Shown here piece by piece: positions 34,840 to 43,051 of a stretch of 64,000 bases of DNA (the stretch's first letter is position 1; each line of letters opens with the position of its first letter). Source of the DNA: Clavibacter capsici (lineage in GTDB: Bacteria > Actinomycetota > Actinomycetes > Actinomycetales > Microbacteriaceae); NCBI RefSeq assembly GCF_001280205.1, contig NZ_CP012573.1, positions 1,302,001-1,366,000 on the forward strand, read 5' to 3'. The translations under genes were made by a program, and so were the position numbers. The notes below the pieces were generated by a model. That model made no database searches, was not told the origin of the DNA, and saw only the letters and a program-made list of their open reading frames with translations.

Positions 34840-35760
34840 ATGCTCGTAGGACGATCCGTCGCCCGGCCCCGTCTCCATCCGGACGGCCGTCCCGTGCCCC
34901 TCGTCCGCGGCGGCGGCGGTCGCGGCGGGCTCGCGGCGCCGCGACCGACCGTCTCCGTCGTGATCCCCGTGCGCGACGACGCCGGGCACCTGCGCGCGTG
35001 CCTCCGGGCGCTCGCGGGCCAGACGGTCGCGCCCGACGAGGTCGTCGTGGTCGACAACGCCTCGACCGATGACAGCGCCGAGGTCGCCCGGGCCGCCGGC
35101 GCGCGCGTCGTGCGCGAGCCGGTCGTCGGGATCCCCGCGGCCGCGTGCACGGGCTACGACGCCGCGCGCTCCGAGGTCATCGCGCGGCTCGACGCCGACT
35201 GCGTGCCGCCCGCCGACTGGATCGAGCGGCTCGGCGACGTGCTCGCCGCGCGCCCCGACGTCGCGGCGGTGACGGGCGCGGCGCGCTTCCTCGACGGCCC
35301 GCGGGCGCTCCGCGGGGTCGCGGCGGTCGCCTACCTCGGCGCGTACTTCGCCTCGGTCACGCTCGCGCTCGGACACCCGCCGCTGTTCGGATCCAACCTC
35401 GCCCTGCGCCGCGACGCCTGGCGCGAGGTGCGCATGGAGGTGCACCGCGAGGGCACGCACCTGCACGACGACATCGACCTGTCGGTGCACCTGGGCCCCG
35501 AGCGCCGCATCGTGCTCGACCCGCACCTCGGCATGGGCATCAGCATGCGGCCGCTCACCCGGCCCTCGACCCTGCCGCTGCGCATGAGCCGCGGCATGAC
35601 CTCGCTGACGATGCACTGGCCGCACGAGCTGCCGTGGCTGCGCTGGCGGCGGGCGGCGCAGCTCGCGCGCGACGCCCGGCGCTCACCCGAGGGGATCACG
35701 ACGGGACGGCCGCCGGTCAGCTCCCCGGAGGAGGCGCGTCGCCCAGGTCCTGCGCGCTGA
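34840..35760 (+). CDS. Glycosyltransferase family 2
   Basis: A 306-residue GT-A fold enzyme. After a basic N-terminal 35 residues the domain starts PTVSVVIPVRDDAGHLRACLRALAGQ, continues with EVVVVDNASTDDSAEVARAAGARVVREP, and the DxD-type motif is ARLDADCVPPADWIERLG. There is no membrane helix of note. Substrate and acceptor are unknown; cell-wall or exopolysaccharide sugars are likely for this family. The 3' end overlaps the convergent DUF3515 gene by 44 bp, so the last 14 codons are read on both strands. Confidence 0.86.
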   Translation: MLVGRSVARPRLHPDGRPVPLVRGGGGRGGLAAPRPTVSVVIPVRDDAGHLRACLRALAGQTVAPDEVVVVDNASTDDSAEVARAAGARVVREPVVGIPAAACTGYDAARSEVIARLDADCVPPADWIERLGDVLAARPDVAAVTGAARFLDGPRALRGVAAVAYLGAYFASVTLALGHPPLFGSNLALRRDAWREVRMEVHREGTHLHDDIDLSVHLGPERRIVLDPHLGMGISMRPLTRPSTLPLRMSRGMTSLTMHWPHELPWLRWRRAAQLARDARRSPEGITTGRPPVSSPEEARRPGPAR

Positions 35761-36229
35761 CGCACTTCGCGGTCTGCGGGATGACGGCGACGACGCCGCT
35801 GAGGTCGGTGAGCGCCGTGTAGCTCGCCTGCGTGGAGTCGATGACGACCTCGACGGCGGGCGTGCGCCCGTAGGTCGTGTAGCGGATGTCGGGGGAGCGC
35901 GAGTCGTCCTCGACCCAGTCGACGTCGTCGTAGCTGATGCACGCGTCCGTGGTGGGGCCGGGGGTCGCGACGCCGCAGCGGAGGATGACGGTGCTCTGGG
36001 GATCGCCCCACGCGCCCGTGCCCTGCGCGTCGGTCTCCCGCAGCGGCGCGGTGCCGAGCTGGGCGGGGAGGTGCACGACCACGTCGGCGCAGAGCGGATC
36101 CGTGGCGCCCGGGGCCGCCTCCAGCGAGACGGTGGGGGCGCATCCGGCGACGGCGAGGGCGATGCCGCACGCGGCGGCGGCGACGGCGGCGGTGCGCGCG
36201 ATCGCGCGGGCGGGGCGGCGGGGAGTCAT
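35717..36229 (-). CDS. DUF3515-family lipoprotein
   Basis: A 170-residue actinobacterial protein of unknown function. The N-terminus is a lipoprotein signal: basic start, hydrophobic AAVAAAACGIALAVAGCAP with the lipobox AVAGC, so the mature protein is membrane-anchored on the outside. The body keeps the family pattern ADVVVHLPAQLG, ILRCGVATPGPT and VPQTAKCVSAQ-like end (with paired cysteines). It is next to thiL and ddl, its usual neighbours in the phylum. Its -10 overlaps that of thiL on the opposite strand. Confidence 0.83.
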   Translation of the reverse strand: MTPRRPARAIARTAAVAAAACGIALAVAGCAPTVSLEAAPGATDPLCADVVVHLPAQLGTAPLRETDAQGTGAWGDPQSTVILRCGVATPGPTTDACISYDDVDWVEDDSRSPDIRYTTYGRTPAVEVVIDSTQASYTALTDLSGVVAVIPQTAKCVSAQDLGDAPPPGS

Positions 36230-36236
36230 CGCGGTC

Positions 36237-36246
36237 AGGCTACCGT
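36237..36246. promoter_or_regulatory. Overlapping divergent -10 elements of thiL and the DUF3515 gene
   Basis: TACCGT (36241-36246, plus strand) is 7 nt before the thiL GTG. TAGCCT on the minus strand (36237-36242) is 7 nt before the DUF3515 ATG. The two hexamers share the TA at 36241-36242, so two polymerases can hardly occupy both at once. Confidence 0.5.
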
Positions 36247-36253
36247 GGCAGTC

Positions 36254-37363
36254 GTGACGACTCCTGGGACGCCCTCCGCCGCGGATCCGACCGACGGGGG
36301 CGCGGCCGACGCGGCGACCCTCGGGAGCGCGGGCGAGCTCGCGACGCTGGCCCGGATCCTGCCGCACCTGCCCGCCGCCGACGCCGCGGACGTGGGCCCG
36401 GGCGACGACAGCGCGGTCGTGCGGGCGCCCGACGGCCGCTTCGTGATCACGACCGACATGATGATCGAGGGGCCGGACTTCCGCCTCGCCTGGTCGTCGT
36501 TCCACGACCTCGGGCGCCGCGCCGCGACGTCGAACCTGGCCGACGTGGCCGCCATGGGCGCGCGGCCCTCGGCGCTCCTCGTGGCCATCGCGGCGCCCGC
36601 CGCCACGCGCGTGGCCGACCTCGAGGCCCTCGCGGACGGCCTGCGCGAGGGCTGCGCACTGCAGGCGCCCGGCTGCGGCGTCGTGGGCGGCGACCTGTCC
36701 GTCTCGGACGCGCTGGCGATCACCGTCACGGCGACGGGCGACCTCGAGGGGCGCGACCCCGTGCTGCGCTCGGGCGCCCGTCCCGGCGACGTGATCGCGG
36801 TGGCCGGCACCCTCGGGATGGCCGCCGCGGGCGTCGCCCTCCTGTTCGCCCATGCGCGCAGCGGCGCGGCGGGCCAGGGTCCCGTCCCCGACGCCGACCT
36901 CGCGCGAGCCCTCCGCGCCGCCCACCCCGTCGCCGTGGAGGCGCAGCTGTCGCCCGTCGCCCCGCTCGGGGCGGGCGCCGACGCCGCCCGGGCCGGCGCG
37001 ACGGCCATGCTCGACGTCTCCGACGGACTGCTCCTCGACCTCGCCCGGATGGCGCGCGCGAGCGGGGCCGGGATCGACCTGCGGTCCGCGGCACTCGCGG
37101 ACGACGCGCGGCGGGTCGCCGCCGCCCACCCGTCGCTCCCGCCGCGCGCGCTCGACCTCGTGCTCACCGGGGGAGAGGACCACGCGCTGGTCGCGGCGTT
37201 CCCGCCCGACGCGGCGCTGCCGGCGCCCTTCCGCGCGATCGGCGCGGTCGTCGCCGCCGGCGCCGACGGTCCCGCCGTCACGGTCGACGGCGCGCCGTAC
37301 GCCGGCCCGCGCACCGCGCTCGGCGGCTGGGACCCGTACTCCGACTGGGACGGCGCGCGCTAG
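36254..37363 (+). CDS. thiL: Thiamine-monophosphate kinase
   Basis: A 369-residue enzyme making thiamine diphosphate from thiamine monophosphate. The PurM-like fold motifs are in order: GPGDDSAVVRAPDGRFVITTDMMIEG, LGRRAATSNLADVAAMGARP, GCGVVGGDLSVSDALAITVTATG, TAMLDVSDGLLLDLARMA and VLTGGEDHALVAAFP. The first 25 residues (TTPGTPSAADPTDGGAAD) are a disordered extension. GTG start at 36254 behind a leaderless-type -10. The stop shares CTAG with the stop of the convergent rsmD. Confidence 0.94.
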   Translation: MTTPGTPSAADPTDGGAADAATLGSAGELATLARILPHLPAADAADVGPGDDSAVVRAPDGRFVITTDMMIEGPDFRLAWSSFHDLGRRAATSNLADVAAMGARPSALLVAIAAPAATRVADLEALADGLREGCALQAPGCGVVGGDLSVSDALAITVTATGDLEGRDPVLRSGARPGDVIAVAGTLGMAAAGVALLFAHARSGAAGQGPVPDADLARALRAAHPVAVEAQLSPVAPLGAGADAARAGATAMLDVSDGLLLDLARMARASGAGIDLRSAALADDARRVAAAHPSLPPRALDLVLTGGEDHALVAAFPPDAALPAPFRAIGAVVAAGADGPAVTVDGAPYAGPRTALGGWDPYSDWDGAR

Positions 37364-37964
37364 GGGGCGGGGGTCGTCGCGTCGTCGTCGGCGTCAGCGG
37401 CCTCGGCGGACGCCCACCACACGACCGTGTCGCCGTACGACTTGCGGCGGTCGAGCACGAGCCCCGCGGGCCACGCGGGCTCCGCCGAGCGGGAGCTGCG
37501 CTCCACCATCACGACGGCGCCGTCGACGAGCCGCGGGACGAGCGCGGCCAGCTCCTCGGCGAGCTCCGCGTCGCCCACCTCGTAGGGCGGGTCGAGGAAC
37601 GCCACGTCGTAGGAGCCGCGGTCGCCCGCGAGGAAGGCGCGCACGCTCTGCGCGGCCACGCGGATCCGCGGCGCGGCACCTCGGGCGCCGCCCGCTCGAC
37701 GAGGGCCGCGTTCGACCGGCACACGGCGGCGGCGGGCACGGCGCGCTCCACGAGCACCACCTCGCGCGCGCCGCGGCTGGCGGCCTCGAGGCCGAGGGCG
37801 CCGGATCCCGCGTAGAGGTCGAGCACGCGCGCGCCGTCGAGCGCGTCCCGGGCCTCGAGCCCGGAGAAGAGGGCCTCGCGCACGCGGTCGCTCGTGGGTC
37901 TCGTGCCGCTCTTCGGCACGCGGAGGACGAGGGACCCGGCGTACCCGGCGACGATGCGGGTCAT
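37360..37964 (-). pseudogene. rsmD: 16S rRNA (guanine-966-N2)-methyltransferase, frame disrupted
   Basis: The N-terminal part in one frame ([23 protein letters not shown]-binding [19 protein letters not shown], up to about residue 97) and the C-terminal part in another ([15 protein letters not shown], catalytic [18 protein letters not shown], to the end at 37360) together form one complete RsmD of about 201 residues. The switch is at 37668-37676, in a CG-only run where five bases stand in place of the six needed; one missing base restores the frame. As written, translation stops at 37509 without the DPPY motif. This may be a real mutation or a sequence error; homology across both parts is clear. 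Confidence 0.85.
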
Positions 37965-38079
37965 GCGGGGTACCCGGCCGCGCGCGGGCCGGCGATGATC
38001 GGAGCGGGGTGCACGACCGACCACGCTACCCGCCCTGTCCATCGCGGGCGGCGCGCCGGACGCTCCCGGATCCCTGACG

Positions 38080-38085
38080 TATGCT
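38080..38085 (+). promoter_or_regulatory. Candidate -10 element of the MoxR operon
   Basis: TATGCT 31 nt upstream of the GTG at 38117, leaving room for a leader with the Shine-Dalgarno GGAGG at 38106-38110. The interval 37965-38116 holds nothing else I can name. Confidence 0.4.
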
Positions 38086-38116
38086 GCGACGACGCCCACG
38101 ACGCTGGAGGACCTCC

Positions 38117-39211
38117 GTGACGAGCCCCGAGTCCGAGTCCGTTCCCCTGCACGCCGGATCGGGCCCGCACCCCGCCCGCGTCCGCTCCGCCACGCGCCAG
38201 GCGGCCCACGCGCCCGCCGGGCACGTCGCCCCCGCGATGCCGCTGGAGGAGGTGCGCCGGCTCGCCGACCTCATCCTCGGCAACGTCGACGCGGTCCTCT
38301 CCGGCAAGCACGAGGCCACGCGCATGGCGCTCACGGTCTTCCTCTCCGGCGGCCACCTCCTCATCGAGGACGTGCCGGGCGTCGGCAAGACGATGCTCGC
38401 CAAGGCGCTCGCCCGGAGCGTCGACTGCACGGTGAACCGGATCCAGTTCACCCCCGACCTCCTGCCCTCCGACGTCACGGGCGTCTCCGTCTACAGCCAG
38501 GCCGACCACCGGTTCGAGTTCCAGCCGGGCGCGGTCTTCGCGAACATCGTCATCGGCGACGAGATCAACCGCGCGAGCCCCAAGACCCAGTCGGCGCTCC
38601 TGGAGTGCATGGAGGAGGGCCAGGTCACGGTCGACGGCGTCACCCACGGCCTCCAGCAGCCGTTCACGGTGGTCGCGACGCAGAACCCGGTCGAGATGGA
38701 GGGCACCTACTCCCTGCCCGAGGCGCAGCGCGACCGCTTCATGGCGCGGATCTCCATGGGCTACCCGGACGCGTCCGCCGAGCTCGCGATGCTCCGCGAC
38801 CGGGACACCGTCAGCCCGCTCGACGAGCTGCGGCCCGTGGTCGACGCCGACGAGCTCGACGCGATGATGCGCGCGGCCCGCGGCGTCTACGTCTCCGACC
38901 CCGTATCGCGCTACACGGTGGCCATCGTGCAGGCCACTCGCGGTCACGAGGACATCCGCCTCGGCGCGAGCCCGCGCGCCACCCTCCAGCTCATCCGCGC
39001 CGCGAAGACCCGCGCGGCCCTCGACGGGCGCGACTTCGTGCTCCCGGACGACGTCGACGCCCTCGCGGCGCCGGTGCTCGCCCACCGGCTCGTGGCCACC
39101 GGCCGCGCGCTCGGCCAGGGCGGACGCGGCCAGGCCGCGGTCGTCGAGATCCTCGAGCGCATCGTCGCCTCGACCTCCGTGCCGCTGAGCGCCGCGGGGC
39201 GGACGCGCTGA
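38117..39211 (+). CDS. MoxR-family AAA+ ATPase
   Basis: A 364-residue AAA+ ATPase. The Walker A is [18 protein letters not shown] (residues 87-104), Walker B is [28 protein letters not shown], and [25 protein letters not shown] carries sensor 1 and the arginine-finger region. The C-terminal lid reads [21 protein letters not shown]. MoxR ATPases act as chaperones that activate or assemble partner proteins. It is the first gene of a MoxR-DUF58-transglutaminase operon, a conserved trio whose cell-envelope role is not well understood. GTG start with GGAGG upstream. Confidence 0.93.
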   Translation: MTSPESESVPLHAGSGPHPARVRSATRQAAHAPAGHVAPAMPLEEVRRLADLILGNVDAVLSGKHEATRMALTVFLSGGHLLIEDVPGVGKTMLAKALARSVDCTVNRIQFTPDLLPSDVTGVSVYSQADHRFEFQPGAVFANIVIGDEINRASPKTQSALLECMEEGQVTVDGVTHGLQQPFTVVATQNPVEMEGTYSLPEAQRDRFMARISMGYPDASAELAMLRDRDTVSPLDELRPVVDADELDAMMRAARGVYVSDPVSRYTVAIVQATRGHEDIRLGASPRATLQLIRAAKTRAALDGRDFVLPDDVDALAAPVLAHRLVATGRALGQGGRGQAAVVEILERIVASTSVPLSAAGRTR

Positions 39212-39215
39212 GCCC

Positions 39216-40538
39216 GTGCCGCCCCTCGCGCGCCTGATGCGCCGGATCGGCATCGAGGCCGTCCCGCATCCGACCCTCCGCGGCATCGCCCTGCTCGCCG
39301 CCGGGGTCGCCGCCTTCGCGGGCGCCTTCATCGCGGGTCGGCGGGAGTTCGTCTTCATCGGCGTGGCCGTCCTCGCCCTGCCGCTCCTGGCGGCGGCCTG
39401 GCTCGTGATCGCGCGGGTGCGGCTGCACGTCGAGCGGGCCTTCACGACGACCGTGGTCGAGGCCGGCACGCAGACGACCGTGACGGTGGCGGTCGCCAAC
39501 GCCGGGCCCCTGCCCACGCCGCGCTCGTGGGCGCTCGACCTGGTGCCGGGCGCCGAGGGGGCGACGCCGCCCGCGGAGCTGCCGTCGATGCGGGGCCTCG
39601 CGCGCGGATCCCGCCGCGCGTCCGCCCGACCCGTCCTCCGCTACGACCTCACGCCCGAGCGCCGCGGGATCCACGAGGTGGGCCCGCTGGCCGTCGAGGA
39701 GCACGACCCCTTCCGCCTGATGGGCCTGCGGCACGTCGCGGGCGGCACCTCGCGCCTCGTCGTCACGCCGCGCCTGGCCGACCTCGCGGCCGAGTCCGGC
39801 GGGCCGGTCACCTCCGAGGGCGAGTCCGAGCGCGTGCAGCGCCGGGCCGACGGCGGCGAGGACGACCTCGGCACGCGCGAGTACCGCGCGGGCGACCCGC
39901 TGCGCCGCGTGCACTGGCGCGCGACCGCCCGCCACGGCGAGCTCATGGTGCGGCAGGAGGAGCAGCGCTCCAGCCCCCGCTCCCTCGTCCTGCTCGACAC
40001 GCGCGCGGAGGGCTTCCCCCTCCACGCGGACGACGACGGCGACTCCGACCGCGCGTTCGAGCGCGCGGTGGCGTTCGCGGCGTCGATCGGCGTCCACCTG
40101 CAGCGCGGCGGATACGCGGTGCAGCTCGTCGAGACGGCGGGCGCGTCCGACGCCCCGGCCGCTCGACCGGGCGACGGCGCCGCGGCCGAGGCCGAGCTGC
40201 TCCTGCACCTCGCCGAGGTGCGCCCGACCGCGCCCGACCCCGACCGCGACGCCGTGCAGGAGGCCCTCGCGGATCTCCGGCGGAGCCGTCGCGCCGTCCC
40301 GGTCCACGCCGTCCTCGGCCACCTCGACGCGCGCGAGGCGCACCGTCTCGCGGGCTTCGGCGCCGCCTGCCGGCCGGCGGTCGCGTTCCTCGCGCACCCG
40401 GGCCGGGTCGAGGGCCGCGACGACCGCGAGGCCGTGCGGATCCTCCGCGAGGCGGGCTGGCACACGGTCGCCTTCGACGACGGCACGGCGCCCGCCGACG
40501 CCTGGCGCGCCGCCCGCGCCGAGGAGATGGCCCGATGA
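39216..40538 (+). CDS. DUF58 domain-containing membrane protein
   Basis: A 440-residue protein. Two N-terminal helices (TLRGIALLAAGVAAFAGAF and VFIGVAVLALPLLAAAWLVI) are followed by an extracytoplasmic beta-rich part, then the DUF58 signature GTREYRAGDPLRRVHWRATARHGELMVRQEE (about residues 215-245) and a vWA-like end. DUF58 proteins pair with MoxR ATPases and transglutaminase-like proteins, as here. GTG start 4 bp after the MoxR stop; the stop overlaps the next gene by 4 bp. Confidence 0.9.
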   Translation: MPPLARLMRRIGIEAVPHPTLRGIALLAAGVAAFAGAFIAGRREFVFIGVAVLALPLLAAAWLVIARVRLHVERAFTTTVVEAGTQTTVTVAVANAGPLPTPRSWALDLVPGAEGATPPAELPSMRGLARGSRRASARPVLRYDLTPERRGIHEVGPLAVEEHDPFRLMGLRHVAGGTSRLVVTPRLADLAAESGGPVTSEGESERVQRRADGGEDDLGTREYRAGDPLRRVHWRATARHGELMVRQEEQRSSPRSLVLLDTRAEGFPLHADDDGDSDRAFERAVAFAASIGVHLQRGGYAVQLVETAGASDAPAARPGDGAAAEAELLLHLAEVRPTAPDPDRDAVQEALADLRRSRRAVPVHAVLGHLDAREAHRLAGFGAACRPAVAFLAHPGRVEGRDDREAVRILREAGWHTVAFDDGTAPADAWRAARAEEMAR

Positions 40539-43051
40539 GCGACCTGGACGCCGTCGGCCTCGGCGGCCGCGACCACTGGACCGTGGAGCCGCGCTCCCTG
40601 CCCGGGGAGCGGACCGGCGGCCCGGGCGGCCGGTCGCGGGACGGCGGCGCCGGGCCGGGCCGCAGCGGTCGCCGACCGGGATCCAGCCGCGCCGCCGCCC
40701 GCTGGCCGCTCACCGCCGCGCTCGGGGTCGCCCTGCTCGCGGGCACGGCGAGCCTGCACCTCCTCGTCGAGCCCGGCGCCTGGTACGCCCTCTGCGTCCT
40801 CGTGGTCGCCGCGGTGCTCGGCTCCGCCGCGCTCCTCCGAGCGGCGGGCGCCCCGCGCCTCCTGGCGTCGCTCGGCGGCCTCGTCGTGCTCGTGCTCCTC
40901 GTGACGCTCGTCTTCGCGGCGCGCACCGCGGTGCTCGGCGTGATCCCCACCCCCGAGACCCTGCGCACGCTCGTCGCGGTCGGGGAGCAGGCAGGCGAGG
41001 AGATCTACCGCAGGTCCGCCCCCGTGCCGCCGCTCGCGTCCATCGTCTTCGTGATCGTCGCCTCGGTCGGCGCCCTCGCCGTCGTGCTCGACGTGCTCGC
41101 GAACGCGCTCCGGATGCCCGCGGTCACGGGCCTGCCGCTCCTCGTCCTGGTGTCCGTCCCCGGCGCGGTCCTGGTGGGGGAGTTCTCGGTGGCGTCCTTC
41201 GCCGTCACGGTCCTCGCGTGGTTCGCGGTGCTCGCGGCCGACGCCCGGGACGCGGACGGGGAGGGCGGCTGGCGGGGATCCGGCCTCCTCGGCGGACCGC
41301 GTGCCGACCCGGGCCGCTCCCCGTCGGGCGGCCGCTCGCCGGGATCGGCCCGCACGGCGCTCGTCTCCGCGGGCGCGCTCGCGGGCGGCGCGGTCGTCAT
41401 CTCGCTGGTCGCGCCCGCGATCGTCCCCGGGCTCACGACGGCCACGTTCCCCTCGGCCTCCGGCTCCGGGCAGGGCGGGTCGCGCGTCGTGAACCCCATC
41501 CTCGACCTCGGCGACGACCTCCGCCGCCCCGTCGACGTCGAGGCGCTGCGGTACTCGACGGCGTCCCCGACGCCCCTCTACTTCAAGGTCACGACCCTCT
41601 CGCGCTTCGAGGGCGACGAGTGGGCGCCGTCGTCCCTGCGCCCGCCGGACGGCAACACGGTCGACGCCATCGGGCCCGACCTCGGCGCCGGATCCGACGT
41701 GCCGGTCGAGGAGGTCGAGTCGCGCGTCGAGGTCGAGGGCTCCTCCAGCGCCTGGCTCCCGGCGCCCTACGCACCGCGGAGCGTCGACGGGCTGGAGGGC
41801 ACCTGGCGCTGGTCCGAGCAGGGCCTCGCGATCCGGTCGACCGACTCCGACAGCCGCGAGCAGAGCTACACGGTGCGCTCCGAGCTGCCGCGGCCCACGC
41901 GCGAGCAGCTGGAGGCCGTGGCGCCCGCGACCGACGACGACCTGCGGCCGTTCCTCCAGATCCCCTCCGGCACCCCGGACATCGTCGCCTCGACGACGGC
42001 CGACGTCCTCGCGGGCATCGACTCGCCGTACGACCGGGCGCTCGCGCTCCAGGAGTTCTTCACCGGGGGCGCGTTCCGCTACTCCGAGGACGCGCCCGTC
42101 CAGCAGGGCTACGACGGCAGCGGCGTGGACGTCGTGGGGGAGTTCCTGCGGGTGCGCTCGGGCTATTGCGTGCACTTCGCCTCGGCCATGGCGATCATGG
42201 CGCGCGAGGCGGGCATCCCGTCGCGCGTCGCGGTCGGCTACCTGCCGGGGGACCAGGTGGGGCGCGACGGCGACCTCATCACCTACCGCGTCGGATCCCA
42301 CGACCTGCACTCGTGGCCGGAGCTGTACTTCGCGGGCGTGGGCTGGATCGCGTTCGAGCCGACCCCGGGACGCGGCCAGGCCGCACCGTACGCGCAGCCG
42401 TCGGCCGCGCCGACCACCGCGCCCACGCCGTCCGCGTCGCCCACGCCCACGGCGGCGCCGACCGCGACCGCCACGCCGGCGCCCACCGCGTCGACCGCGC
42501 CCGGCGCGGACGGCGCGTCCGCCGTCCGGATCCCGTGGGCCGCCCTCGGCACCGCGGCCCTCGCCCTCCTCGTGCTCGCGCTCCTCGCGGCCCCCGCCCT
42601 CCTCCGCCGCGCCCGGCGCCGCGGCCGCCTCCTGGCCCTCGAGGCCGGGGACGCGCCCGCGGGCACGGCCTGGCGCGAGGCGGAGGACCAGGCGGTGGAC
42701 CTCGGCATGCGCGTCCCCGACACCGAGTCGCCGCGCGAGCTGGGCCGCCGCCTCGCCGGCGACGACCCGGCGCTCGCGGATCCCGTCGCGCTGCTGGTCG
42801 GCGTCCGGGAGCGGGAGCGGTTCGCCCGCGCCGACGTGCCCGTCGACGCCGCGGCGGGCGCCGCCCAGGCCGCCGCGCTCGTCGCGCTGCGGGACGGCCT
42901 GGCGGCCCGCGCCGGACGGCTCGACCGCGCCCTGGCGCTCGTCGCCCCGCGCTCGCTCGTCCGTCGCCGGCCCCGCGACGACGACGGGACGGCGGCCGGC
43001 CCGGACGACGGGCGGCCGGCGTCGGACGCCCCTCGTAGACTCGGAGGATGA
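40535..43051 (+). CDS. Transglutaminase-like domain membrane protein (TgpA-type)
   Basis: An 838-residue protein. A disordered N-terminal 55 residues precede six to seven membrane helices (to about residue 300). A large extracytoplasmic part holds the transglutaminase core: catalytic cysteine in VRSGYCVHFASAMAIMARE near residue 548, histidine in GSHDLHSWPELYFAGVGWIAFEPTPG near 590. Then a Pro/Thr/Ala/Ser linker (about 40 residues), one more helix, and a DUF4129-like cytoplasmic tail (ESPRELGRRLAGD). The Cys-His-Asp set looks intact, so it may be a peptidase or cross-linker at the wall. The 3' end contains the recG -10 and overlaps the recG start. Confidence 0.9.
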   Translation: MSDLDAVGLGGRDHWTVEPRSLPGERTGGPGGRSRDGGAGPGRSGRRPGSSRAAARWPLTAALGVALLAGTASLHLLVEPGAWYALCVLVVAAVLGSAALLRAAGAPRLLASLGGLVVLVLLVTLVFAARTAVLGVIPTPETLRTLVAVGEQAGEEIYRRSAPVPPLASIVFVIVASVGALAVVLDVLANALRMPAVTGLPLLVLVSVPGAVLVGEFSVASFAVTVLAWFAVLAADARDADGEGGWRGSGLLGGPRADPGRSPSGGRSPGSARTALVSAGALAGGAVVISLVAPAIVPGLTTATFPSASGSGQGGSRVVNPILDLGDDLRRPVDVEALRYSTASPTPLYFKVTTLSRFEGDEWAPSSLRPPDGNTVDAIGPDLGAGSDVPVEEVESRVEVEGSSSAWLPAPYAPRSVDGLEGTWRWSEQGLAIRSTDSDSREQSYTVRSELPRPTREQLEAVAPATDDDLRPFLQIPSGTPDIVASTTADVLAGIDSPYDRALALQEFFTGGAFRYSEDAPVQQGYDGSGVDVVGEFLRVRSGYCVHFASAMAIMAREAGIPSRVAVGYLPGDQVGRDGDLITYRVGSHDLHSWPELYFAGVGWIAFEPTPGRGQAAPYAQPSAAPTTAPTPSASPTPTAAPTATATPAPTASTAPGADGASAVRIPWAALGTAALALLVLALLAAPALLRRARRRGRLLALEAGDAPAGTAWREAEDQAVDLGMRVPDTESPRELGRRLAGDDPALADPVALLVGVRERERFARADVPVDAAAGAAQAAALVALRDGLAARAGRLDRALALVAPRSLVRRRPRDDDGTAAGPDDGRPASDAPRRLGG
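43036..43041 (+). promoter_or_regulatory. Candidate leaderless -10 element of recG
   Basis: TAGACT exactly 6 nt before the recG ATG, lying inside the last codons of the transglutaminase gene. Confidence 0.5.

Noticed and set aside
42395-42520. Pro/Thr/Ala/Ser-rich coding repeat in the transglutaminase gene
   Set aside because: A typical flexible extracytoplasmic linker; codons vary and there is no exact nucleotide repeat to suggest a mobile or variable element.
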